From Candidatus Vogelbacteria bacterium (lineage in GTDB: Bacteria; Patescibacteriota; Minisyncoccia; Phycocordibacterales; XYD1-FULL-46-19), in contig JAPLZN010000038.1 in NCBI GenBank assembly GCA_026395035.1, positions 1 through 6,035 of the forward strand: a DNA stretch of 6,035 nt, written 5' to 3'. Shown here piece after piece: positions 1 to 4,450 of the stretch. The notes below the pieces were generated by a model. That model searched no databases and was not told the DNA's origin. It worked only from the letters and a program-made list of their open reading frames with translations. Both the position numbers and the translations under genes were made by a program. Numbering within the stretch: the first letter of the stretch is position 1; each line of letters starts with the position of its first letter.

Positions 1-135
1 GCCACCACGGCATCTTATACAGCGATTGCTCAGTTAGTTTCGAATACGGGCAGTTATTGGTGTGTCGATGGTGCTGGAAATTCGGTTGCGACGTCGACGG
101 GAACTCTTGTTGCCCCTGGGGTTAAGTGTAAATAA
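1..135 (+). CDS. Type IV pilin-like protein, C-terminal fragment
   Basis: The first 44 codons read as an open frame ending in TAA; the 5' end lies outside the window. The visible residues contain SYWCVDGAGNSV followed about 20 residues later by a final Cys (VKCK). This WCVD...C tail, with two cysteines near the C-terminus that could form a disulfide loop, is typical of type IV pilins and pseudopilins in Patescibacteria. The defining N-terminal methylation motif and hydrophobic helix are not in the window, so the family call rests on the tail alone. A strong terminator follows 12 nt after the stop. The prepilin peptidase gene about 970 bp downstream on the same strand supports the assignment: its product would process this protein at the inner membrane. 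The intervening RAYT unit may have been inserted between the two pilus genes. Confidence 0.6.
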   Translation, partial: ATTASYTAIAQLVSNTGSYWCVDGAGNSVATSTGTLVAPGVKCK

Positions 136-147
136 ATTTAGCAAACT

Positions 148-174
148 AAAACCCCGCCAGTTGGCGGGGTTTTT
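148..174 (+). terminator. Intrinsic terminator of the pilin gene
   Basis: CCCCGCC (152-158), loop AGTT, GGCGGGG (163-169), followed by TTTTT. The stem is a perfect 7 bp of G/C pairs, extended by A/T pairs from the flanking A run (148-151). It sits just downstream of the pilin stop and should end that transcript before the RAYT unit. Confidence 0.9.
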
Positions 175-197
175 GTTTTGGGCCGGTAATTGCTATT

Positions 198-235
198 TGC
201 CGTTTCCAAGGTGACATGCCGTTTCCAAGGTGACA
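198..235 (+). repeat. Two tandem 19-bp repeats carrying REP half-sites
   Basis: The 19-bp unit TGCCGTTTCCAAGGTGACA occurs twice back to back (198-216 and 217-235) without mismatch. Each copy contains CAAGGTGACA, one arm plus the centre of the palindromes at 282-316 and 1026-1054. The copies therefore look like half-sites of the same REP family recognised by the neighbouring Y1 transposase. Confidence 0.8.
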
Positions 236-242
236 CCTACCG

Positions 243-280
243 AAACAATAAAGCCCTTAAAACAAGGGTTTTTATTGTTT
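243..280 (+). repeat. AT-rich inverted repeat (hairpin) in the left flank of the RAYT unit
   Basis: AAACAATAAA (243-252) plus CCCTT (254-258) pair with AAGGG (264-268) plus TTTATTGTTT (271-280), leaving a 1-2 nt bulge and the loop AAAAC. On the plus strand the inner CCCTT/AAGGG stem is followed by a T run, so it may also act as a weak terminator blocking transcription into the transposase gene. Its place between the half-site repeats and the left palindrome makes it part of the element end. Confidence 0.65.
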
Positions 281-281
281 A

Positions 282-316
282 TTACTACTGTCAAGGTGTC
301 ACCTTGACAGTAGTAA
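282..316. repeat. Left REP palindrome (17-bp arms, 1-nt centre)
   Basis: A perfect inverted repeat: arm 282-298 (TTACTACTGTCAAGGTG), centre T299, and its exact complement at 300-316. The inner 14 bases (CAAGGTG/CACCTTG) are shared with the right palindrome at 1026-1054, while the outer bases differ. A pair of such hairpins around a Y1 transposase gene is the hallmark of a REP/RAYT arrangement. Confidence 0.9.
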
Positions 317-332
317 GGGGTGAGAATAAAAT
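304..332 (+). promoter_or_regulatory. Promoter of the RAYT transposase, -35 inside the left palindrome
   Basis: TTGACA (304-309) is a perfect -35 consensus, 17 nt from TAAAAT (327-332), a 5/6 match to -10. The expected start of transcription is about 339, only 2 nt before the ATG at 341, so the mRNA would be leaderless or nearly so. The -35 box lies wholly within the right arm of the left REP palindrome; any protein bound there would compete with RNA polymerase. Confidence 0.7.
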
Positions 333-340
333 GATGATTA

Positions 341-1048
341 ATGAATCGAAAGATAAAATTTGCGGTGGGCGATTATTATCACATTTATATTCGTGGTAAT
401 AATCGGCAGAAAGTTTTCTTAGATGAGCGTGATTATTTGCGATATCTTCTTCTTTTATACACCAGCAATTCTGTCGGTACGATTCATCTGAGTGATTATC
501 AAACAAATAATCTCGGCGCGCTATTTAGCTTGAAACGGGAAGAACCGCTGGTCGCTATCGGAGCGTATTGTCAGATGCCCAATCACATTCATCTGTTGGT
601 TAGGGAAATACGCGAGGGTGGTATTAGTCTGTTTATGCAAAAGCTATCAACTGCTTACTCGATGTATTTTAATATTAAACACAGTAAAACCGGATCATTG
701 TTTGAACGCCCATTTAAGGCCAAGCATATTGCTGAAGATGTATATTTAAAATATTTATTTGCTTACATCCACCTCAATCCGGTAAAGATCAATGATCCGG
801 ACGGCTGGGCCGGCAAACGCCTTCTTCATTCTGACACGGCTAAGCAATTTTTGGAATACTATCGTTATTCCAGCTATCCTTTTTATACCGGGCGACAGCG
901 GATGGAAGATGGGGTCTTAAATAGATCGGAGTTCCCAGATTATTTTTCAGAGAAAGGGGATTTTGGATTGTTTGTTGACGATTGGATAAATCTTGATCAG
1001 GAAGCGGTATCCCTCGACCAGTCAGCAGCTGTCAAGGTGACACCTTGA
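341..1048 (+). CDS. REP-associated tyrosine transposase (RAYT; HUH/Y1 family)
   Basis: A 235-residue protein of the Y1_Tnp family, single-strand DNA endonucleases that nick at REP hairpins through a 5'-phosphotyrosine link. The N-terminus has the family opening YYHIYIRGNNRQ (12-23). MPNHIHLL (79-86) supplies the metal-binding HUH pair, His82 and His84. The following helix STAYSMYFN (103-111) carries the likely catalytic tyrosine, Tyr106 or Tyr109. GSLFERPFKAK (118-128) and YLKYLFAYIHLNPVK (135-149) are also family signatures. ATG 341 is the first start after an in-frame TGA at 335, and no good Shine-Dalgarno site precedes it; the promoter predicts a leaderless mRNA. The last residues (VKVTP) and the stop are encoded by the right palindrome. 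The gene is intact and probably active or recently so. As with other RAYTs, it may be a domesticated single-copy gene rather than a freely moving transposon. Confidence 0.9.
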   Translation: MNRKIKFAVGDYYHIYIRGNNRQKVFLDERDYLRYLLLLYTSNSVGTIHLSDYQTNNLGALFSLKREEPLVAIGAYCQMPNHIHLLVREIREGGISLFMQKLSTAYSMYFNIKHSKTGSLFERPFKAKHIAEDVYLKYLFAYIHLNPVKINDPDGWAGKRLLHSDTAKQFLEYYRYSSYPFYTGRQRMEDGVLNRSEFPDYFSEKGDFGLFVDDWINLDQEAVSLDQSAAVKVTP

Positions 1049-1054
1049 CAGCTG
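1026..1054. repeat. Right REP palindrome (14-bp arms, 1-nt centre)
   Basis: CAGCTGTCAAGGTG (1026-1039), centre A1040, and its exact complement at 1041-1054. The core CAAGGTG-N-CACCTTG is the same as in the left palindrome except for the centre base (A here, T on the left). It overlaps the last codons and the TGA stop of the transposase. Confidence 0.9.
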
Positions 1055-1064
1055 GGTAATGTTT

Positions 1065-1092
1065 TTGTTTTTGGGCGCTGAGCTGATATAAT
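1065..1092 (+). promoter_or_regulatory. Promoter of pilD
   Basis: TTGTTT (1065-1070, 4/6 of the -35 consensus), 16-nt spacer, perfect -10 TATAAT (1087-1092). Transcription would begin at about 1098-1100, right at the ATG at 1101. No ribosome-binding site lies in the bases before the start (TTTTGGTTA), which fits a leaderless mRNA. Confidence 0.7.
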
Positions 1093-1100
1093 TTTGGTTA

Positions 1101-1895
1101 ATGTTGCTCACTATAATTTATCTCTTTCTTTTCGGTCTGATTGTGGGCAGTTTTTTGAATGTCGCGATTTTACGCTATAACACCGGTCGCTCCCTGGCGG
1201 GACGGTCGGGTTGTTTTTCCTGTCGACACCAACTTGGCTGGACGGAACTTGTCCCGGTGATTAGTTTTCTAGGGCAGGGTGGTCGTTGTCGGCATTGTGG
1301 ATCAAAAATATCATGGCAATATCCACTGGTCGAACTTTCGACCGGTATTTTGTTTGCCCTTTCGGCCTGGAAATTTTACCCCTATTTCGGCACAGTCGCT
1401 TTTTACTGTGTCCTGATGGCCGTACTGATATTCATCGTCGTTCACGACCTGCGACACCAGATTATCGCCAACGAAGCGGCCTATCTCTTGATCGGTTTGG
1501 CGATTATCTCCCCAGTCTTTCGTCCGTCCGACCTCTTGCCGGCCGGTGGAGCCCCGGCCGCTATTCTGTATGGTCTCTTGGGTGGGTTTATCCTGTTTGC
1601 CGTCTTTTTCGCCCTCTGGTTTTTTTCGCGCGGTCGCTGGATGGGTTTTGGTGATGCCAAACTGGCCTTCGCGCTTGGCGCCCTGCTTGGCCCCAAGGGC
1701 TCAGCCGATGCCGTGGTGGTCGCTTTCTGGTTGGGGGCTTTAGTCGGACTCGGCTTGATCGCGCTGTCTAAAATTCGGGTCGGGAAATCGCTCCATCGAC
1801 GCTACTCCATTAAGAGCGAAGTTCCTTTCGCGCCCTTCCTGGCCGCCGGGCTCCTATTGAATCTTTTCTTCGGATTGTCCGTATTGGCATTTTAA
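1101..1895 (+). CDS. pilD: Prepilin peptidase / N-methyltransferase (A24 aspartic peptidase)
   Basis: A 264-residue polytopic membrane enzyme that cleaves the leader of type IV prepilins at the inner membrane and methylates the new N-terminus. GSFLNVAILR (16-25) opens the N-terminal domain. Two CxxC pairs (Cys38/41 and Cys63/66) flank the conserved E49...P52...S55 segment of the cytoplasmic zinc-binding loop. The peptidase domain has both catalytic aspartates: Asp116 in VHDLRHQIIANE and Asp185 in MGFGDAKLAFALGALLG, the GxGD motif. VPFAPFLAAG (241-250) is the usual C-terminal signature. Length is normal, with about seven or eight hydrophobic segments. The start is set by GSFLN lying at residue 16 and by a promoter ending just before the ATG. 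Its likely substrates include the pilin whose end lies at the left edge of the window. The gene is intact and faces hpf, whose 3' end lies 168 bp away. Confidence 0.95.
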   Translation: MLLTIIYLFLFGLIVGSFLNVAILRYNTGRSLAGRSGCFSCRHQLGWTELVPVISFLGQGGRCRHCGSKISWQYPLVELSTGILFALSAWKFYPYFGTVAFYCVLMAVLIFIVVHDLRHQIIANEAAYLLIGLAIISPVFRPSDLLPAGGAPAAILYGLLGGFILFAVFFALWFFSRGRWMGFGDAKLAFALGALLGPKGSADAVVVAFWLGALVGLGLIALSKIRVGKSLHRRYSIKSEVPFAPFLAAGLLLNLFFGLSVLAF

Positions 1896-1914
1896 TACCG
1901 TCGACAGTTAAAGT

Positions 1915-2031
1915 CTTCTGAAAAGTCTCGTTTATTCCTGGCGAGGCAAAGAGAAAAATCCGAACTATAGTGAACTATTGTGAGGATTTTTCTCAAAGCC
2001 GTAGCCGGAATAAGTGGGACTTGGTCGGAAG
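1915..2031. repeat. Long imperfect hairpin between convergent pilD and hpf
   Basis: The inner arms GAGAAAAATCC (1951-1961) and GGATTTTTCTC (1984-1994) are perfect complements. Pairing continues outward imperfectly, with TTATTCC (1932-1938) against GGAATAA (2007-2013) and CTTCTGA near 1915 against the TCGGAAG near 2031. The arms are about 47 bp around a 22-nt loop, which holds GAACTAT twice (1962-1968, 1972-1978) and the palindrome ACTATAGT. T runs follow neither arm strongly, so this is not a plain terminator. It may serve both gene ends as an mRNA stabiliser or be a small non-autonomous (MITE-like) repeat. No other feature is seen between the two genes. Confidence 0.6.
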
Positions 2032-2063
2032 AGGTTAATTGGAGATGGTATAAGTATTATAGT

Positions 2064-2432
2064 CTACTCTCGACCGAATCTCAAAATGCGCTTAAGAATC
2101 CGGCCACCTCGTCTAAATAAAGAATTCTTTTTTCTATTCTTCTCATGAATTTCCTCCGCTAAATTATCCTTAACGATGTCAATCGCGGCATAAAGATCCT
2201 CCTGTTCCGTTTCGGCGCGCAGATTGTTCCCGGGATAGGATAAATTGACTTCGGCCCGAAAAACATCCCCGAGTTTATGGTGTTTAGTCGTTTTACCGAT
2301 CTCAATCTCGACAATCACCGCGCTTTGATCAAAGGAAAGCAGAAATCTTTCCAAACTACGGATCTTTTCTGTCGCGTAATCACTGAGGGCTGGCGTCAAC
2401 TCGATTCCCGTCGTCTTGATAGAGATGTTCAT
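2064..2432 (-). CDS. hpf: Ribosome hibernation promoting factor (HPF/RaiA, short form)
   Basis: A 122-residue protein of the HPF/YfiA (sigma-54 modulation) family, which binds the decoding centre of the 30S subunit in starved cells and silences or stores ribosomes. The fold's beta-alpha-beta-beta-beta-alpha pattern is visible: MNISIKTTGIELTPALSDYATEKI (1-24) gives strand 1 and helix 1, the strands follow in VIVEIEIGKTT and VFRAEVNLSYPG, and DLYAAIDIVKDNLAEEI (79-95) is the conserved second helix. A basic tail (97-122, many Arg/Lys) replaces the dimerisation domain of long HPF. The frame opens 15 codons earlier at 2477, but those codons lie partly inside the insertion sequence and do not resemble the family; ATG 2432 starts exactly at the family's MxIxIxGxxI pattern. 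The IS next to it has split its probable promoter. Confidence 0.93.
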   Translation of the reverse strand: MNISIKTTGIELTPALSDYATEKIRSLERFLLSFDQSAVIVEIEIGKTTKHHKLGDVFRAEVNLSYPGNNLRAETEQEDLYAAIDIVKDNLAEEIHEKNRKKNSLFRRGGRILKRILRFGRE

Positions 2433-2446
2433 GGCTTTAGAGTTAA

Positions 2447-2477
2447 CTAATAATTCAAAAATTGAGTTAATTAGCAA
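2447..2477 (-). promoter_or_regulatory. Possible present-day hpf promoter, hybrid with the IS end
   Basis: Minus strand: -10 TATTAG (2447-2452, 4/6) and, 19 nt upstream inside the IS end, TTGCTA (2472-2477, 4/6 of -35). The spacing is long, so the hybrid would be weak. Before the insertion, TTGAGA (now at 3572-3577) would have stood exactly 17 nt from the same -10. No good Shine-Dalgarno site precedes ATG 2432, and the leader would be about 8 nt. Confidence 0.35.
2456..2463. repeat. Target-site duplication, left copy
   Basis: CAAAAATT, identical to 3558-3565 directly beyond the right end of the IS. The right copy overlaps the TAA stop of the DUF167 remnant (3564-3566, minus strand). Confidence 0.85.
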
Positions 2478-2488
2478 ATAGTGTTGGT
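2464..2488 (+). repeat. Left terminal inverted repeat of the IS
   Basis: Begins GAGTTAATTAGC and ends TAGTGTTGGT. It matches the complement of 3533-3557 at 22 of 25 positions. Bases 2472-2477 on the minus strand read TTGCTA and could serve as a -35 box facing hpf. Confidence 0.9.
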
Positions 2489-2497
2489 GTCATTTCC

Positions 2498-2530
2498 AAA
2501 AGAGCAAGGTATTTCCTTGCTCTTTTCTCC
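2498..2530 (+). terminator. Terminator hairpin inside the left end of the IS
   Basis: AAAAGAGCAAGG (2498-2509), loop TATTT, CCTTGCTCTTTT (2515-2526): a perfect 12-bp stem followed by a T-rich stretch. A runs on one side and T runs on the other make it potentially bidirectional. Lying between the end and the transposase gene, it would stop transcription entering from outside and keep transposase expression low. Confidence 0.85.
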
Positions 2531-2550
2531 TTTTTGACCACAATTAAGGG

Positions 2551-2602
2551 ATGACCACTCTTAATCACTCAAAAAAAACACTGTTCACAGTGTCGACAAG
2601 TC
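2551..2602 (+). other. Hidden N-terminal coding of the transposase, with A8 slippage site
   Basis: ATG 2551 opens MTTLNHSKK, then meets eight A's (2571-2578). Read straight on, this frame ends within about 52 codons and looks like no protein. If one A is skipped, reading continues as HCSQCRQV directly into the transposase frame at 2603. That adds the CxxC pair which, with CSVC (residues 16-19 of the downstream frame), completes a zinc ribbon. AAGGG stands directly before the ATG, too close to be a good ribosome site. Either a transcriptional slip or +1 shift at the A run makes the full protein of about 332 residues, or one base has been gained and the gene is damaged. Confidence 0.6.
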
Positions 2603-3550
2603 ATGATTCGTTGGGGAAAAACCAAGCGAGGAAAAGTTCGCTGGCGTTGTTCGGTTTGCGCCAAAACCGGCATCAAAACTCGCTCGGATCGAAGCCAAAA
2701 GAACACTGAAAGATTGTTTGAAAAATGGTTACTGACAACAGAAACCTTGAGCCGTCTGGAGCAGAAAAATGGACACGGTAGCAACACCCTAACTCGACGA
2801 TTTTCTTCCTTCTGGCTGTTGCCCGTAATTTCAAACTATTTCGGAAAAGGTCGGATAATCATCGTTGATGGGATTCGAATTGGACCAGACGAATCAATTT
2901 TAATTGCGATTGATGGAGATGGTCTCCCCATCGCGTGGATTCGATGTATCAGAGAGACCAGTTTTTCTTGGAGCCAACTGTTTGCCGAGGTTAAAAAGCA
3001 GGGAGTCACTCAACCCGTTTGCATCGTTTCCGATGCTCAAAAAGGCTTGCTATTGGCTCTCAAGTGGTCATTTGGCCTGATTCCACATCAGCGGTGCATG
3101 ACTCATGTCGTACGACTGGCTCACGCTTGGTTGACCAGACATCCGCAGACGACGGCAGGAATCGAATTGCGTCTACTGGTGTCTTCTTTGTACGACATCA
3201 AGACGAAAGACGAGGCCATATTATTTAAAGAAAAGTTTTCTCAGTGGTTAACCGAACATGCTGATTTTTTGAAAGAAAAAAGCCTCTCGCCTGACATGAA
3301 GAGGTGGTGGTATACACACAAAAAACTACGGTGGGTGAAGACTTTGATTGCGCGCAGTTTGCCGGACTTGTTTACCTTTCTTGACCTGCCCAAAGTGCCA
3401 AGGACGACCAACGGGTTGGAAGGTGGTATCAACAGCCCAATCAAAGCTCTAATTCGTCACCATCGAGGGATGTCTACCAGCCACAAACGGACATTGGCGT
3501 TTCGTTTTTTGCGGGCGAGGCAGAAGAGAAATACCAACACTAAATGCTAA
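2603..3550 (+). CDS. IS256-family (IS1249-like) DDE transposase
   Basis: A 315-residue open frame from ATG 2603; the functional N-terminus is probably about 17 residues longer, through the A8 run upstream. The N-terminal part is basic with CSVC (16-19), half of a zinc ribbon for DNA binding. The catalytic triad of Mutator-type RNase H transposases is visible: Asp89 in IIIVDGIRIG, Asp144 in CIVSDAQKGLL, and Glu273 in TTNGLEGGINSPIKALIRHHRGM. HQRCMTH (162-168) matches the conserved C-x2-H region after the second Asp, and the long helical stretch between it and Glu273 is the usual insertion domain. The TTNxLEGxIN block with the HRGM tail points to the IS1249 branch. The reaction is cut- or copy-type movement of the element through its 25-bp ends. 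The stop lies inside the right terminal repeat. No internal stop or lost catalytic residue is seen. Confidence 0.9.
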   Translation: MIRWGKTKRGKVRWRCSVCAKTGIKTRSDRSQKNTERLFEKWLLTTETLSRLEQKNGHGSNTLTRRFSSFWLLPVISNYFGKGRIIIVDGIRIGPDESILIAIDGDGLPIAWIRCIRETSFSWSQLFAEVKKQGVTQPVCIVSDAQKGLLLALKWSFGLIPHQRCMTHVVRLAHAWLTRHPQTTAGIELRLLVSSLYDIKTKDEAILFKEKFSQWLTEHADFLKEKSLSPDMKRWWYTHKKLRWVKTLIARSLPDLFTFLDLPKVPRTTNGLEGGINSPIKALIRHHRGMSTSHKRTLAFRFLRARQKRNTNTKC

Positions 3551-3557
3551 TTAACCC
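3533..3557 (-). repeat. Right terminal inverted repeat of the IS
   Basis: Its complement begins GGGTTAATTAGC and ends TAGTGTTGGT. It encodes the last residues (TNTKC) and the TAA stop of the transposase, so gene and end overlap. Confidence 0.9.
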
Positions 3558-3565
3558 CAAAAATT
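3558..3565. repeat. Target-site duplication, right copy
   Basis: CAAAAATT, the second copy of the 8-bp direct repeat bordering the IS. Removing the IS and one copy joins 2463 to 3566 and restores a 17-nt spacer between TTGAGA and TATTAG upstream of hpf. Confidence 0.85.
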
Positions 3566-3719
3566 AAATGTTCTCAACATTGATAATTTTACTGCGACTA
3601 TGGTGTCCGGTCACGATCTTCAAATTTTTCCGCGGGACACTCAAAAAACCCGCCAGAACCTCCAGGACTCGCGTGTTGGCGGCATTTCTTTCCGCCTTCT
3701 CTTTTACGGCAACATTAAA
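3564..3719 (-). pseudogene. DUF167 (YggU-like) gene, C-terminal half only
   Basis: The minus-strand frame ending at TAA 3564-3566 contains FNVAVKEKAERNAANTRVL, then a segment reading LEVLAGFLSVPRKNLKIV and TGHHSRSKIINVE. This is the second half of a DUF167 domain, with the VxxPPxxGKAN helix, the LAxxLxVPKSxVxIxxG strand and the SRxKxVxI ending. A normal member is 70-100 residues, beginning with a strand like MKIxVKVxPxA; nothing like that lies upstream in any of the three frames. Instead the frame runs on into the 3' end of the GC-rich secreted-protein gene with unrelated sequence. The family's role is unknown (a small conserved alpha/beta fold). The remnant was probably followed by hpf before the IS inserted at its stop codon. 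Confidence 0.75.
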
Positions 3720-4375
3720 CGCGGAACGATGACGGCGTTGTGGTTGGTGAGATCGACGATCGTATAGTGATAAACGGTCGTCGGATCGATCCAAAGCCAG
3801 AAACCGCCGCGCTGTTCGTTGTAACCATAGGAATACGGCCCCCACTCTTCCATCACCAGACCGACCGATTCGGGCGCGCGGCCTTCAAGATTGAACGCCA
3901 CGAAAACCGGTTGCCGGCCGGGGCGGGTCTTGAAGATGAACGGTTGACGGGAAAGCCAGTTTGCCGCATTCAGTTCCCCCTCCAGCGTGGCATAACCATC
4001 CGCGTCATAGCCGGAAAGGTAGGCGTACAGGTTAATGGGCGTGCCACCGATCGGGTAAGGTATGACTTCGAGGGGTTTATTCTCATTGTCATACAGCACA
4101 TGATCGACGCTCTTGCTGAAGTAGTAGGGCTTGAGGACGAAGTCCCGGCCCACCTGGTAGTACTTGGCCTTGAAGCGGTAATCCGCCCAGACCTTGGTAC
4201 CATCCGGCTGGAGCAGGTCGCAGGCGATGTAGCCGGCGAACCACTCCGTCGGCTTCTGCGACGCCAGGGCGCGGGCGGCGCGACGGCTGTCGTGCGCGGG
4301 CGCGGGCACAGTGATCTGCCCGAAAGCCACGCTGGCCAGGGCGAACAGGATTGCGAACATTGTGAACTTCTTCAT
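3704..4375 (-). CDS. Secreted protein of unknown function
   Basis: A 223-residue protein starting at ATG 4375, which has GGAGG 8 nt upstream (4384-4388), the best Shine-Dalgarno site in the window; a TTG one codon earlier is also possible. Residues 1-19 are a classical signal peptide: MKK, a hydrophobic core FAILFALASVAFG, and likely cleavage after AFG (before Gln20). There is no lipobox cysteine. The mature part has no family that I recognise. It is strikingly aromatic (YYQ, KPYYF, EEWGPYSYGY, GGFWLWID) with short, regular hydrophobic alternation suggesting beta structure, and only one cysteine (Cys52). The base composition is much more GC-rich than hpf, the IS or ndk. The last four codons and the stop appear to come from the DUF167 remnant, so the original C-terminus may be longer or different. 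It follows the membrane-anchored gene at 4451-4777 by 75 nt and is probably cotranscribed. Confidence 0.75.
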   Translation of the reverse strand: MKKFTMFAILFALASVAFGQITVPAPAHDSRRAARALASQKPTEWFAGYIACDLLQPDGTKVWADYRFKAKYYQVGRDFVLKPYYFSKSVDHVLYDNENKPLEVIPYPIGGTPINLYAYLSGYDADGYATLEGELNAANWLSRQPFIFKTRPGRQPVFVAFNLEGRAPESVGLVMEEWGPYSYGYNEQRGGFWLWIDPTTVYHYTIVDLTNHNAVIVPRLMLP

Positions 4376-4450
4376 CAATCTTTCCTCCGAAAAGTAATTT
4401 TTACCAGCTCACAGTTTGTGGCTTGGTTACTTCCCATTCCTTTTCGAACT

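Larger units (their letters stand above)
198..1054 (+). mobile_element. RAYT/REP unit: half-site repeats, two palindromes and Y1 transposase gene
   Basis: From left to right: two 19-bp repeats with half-sites, an AT-rich hairpin, the left palindrome, promoter, transposase gene, and the right palindrome overlapping the stop. The shared CAAGGTG/CACCTTG core at both ends and in the half-sites ties the non-coding repeats to the enzyme. HUH transposases of this kind leave no target-site duplication, and none is seen, so the outer limits given are those of the repeats. The unit separates the pilin gene from pilD. Confidence 0.75.
2464..3557 (+). mobile_element. Complete IS256-type insertion sequence (IS1249-like), 1094 bp
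   Basis: The ends are imperfect 25-bp inverted repeats (2464-2488 and 3533-3557, 22 of 25 matching), bordered by the direct repeat CAAAAATT (2456-2463 and 3558-3565). An 8-bp duplication is usual for the IS256 family. Inside are an outward-facing hairpin terminator, one transposase frame preceded by an A8 run, and nothing else. Well-kept ends and a perfect target duplication suggest a fairly recent insertion. It lies between the DUF167 remnant and hpf on the opposite strand to both. Confidence 0.9.

Noticed and set aside
198..316. CRISPR array
   Set aside because: The two 19-bp repeats are directly adjacent with no spacers, and no cas gene is present.
190..399. Open frame of 69 codons overlapping the RAYT left flank
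   Set aside because: It runs through the repeats and palindrome, has no ribosome site and no protein-like character.
1286..1743. Open frames on both strands inside pilD
   Set aside because: These are out-of-frame readings of a clearly conserved membrane enzyme; their composition follows the codons of pilD.
2534..2565. Transposase promoter with TTGACC as -35
   Set aside because: The only -10-like sequence (CTTAAT) is about 20 nt away and weak, so no confident promoter can be named.
3720..3845. Upstream part of the minus-strand frame that contains the DUF167 half
   Set aside because: Residues before the Phe-Asn-Val junction are a shifted reading of the secreted-protein gene and do not resemble a DUF167 N-terminus; only 3564-3719 was kept.
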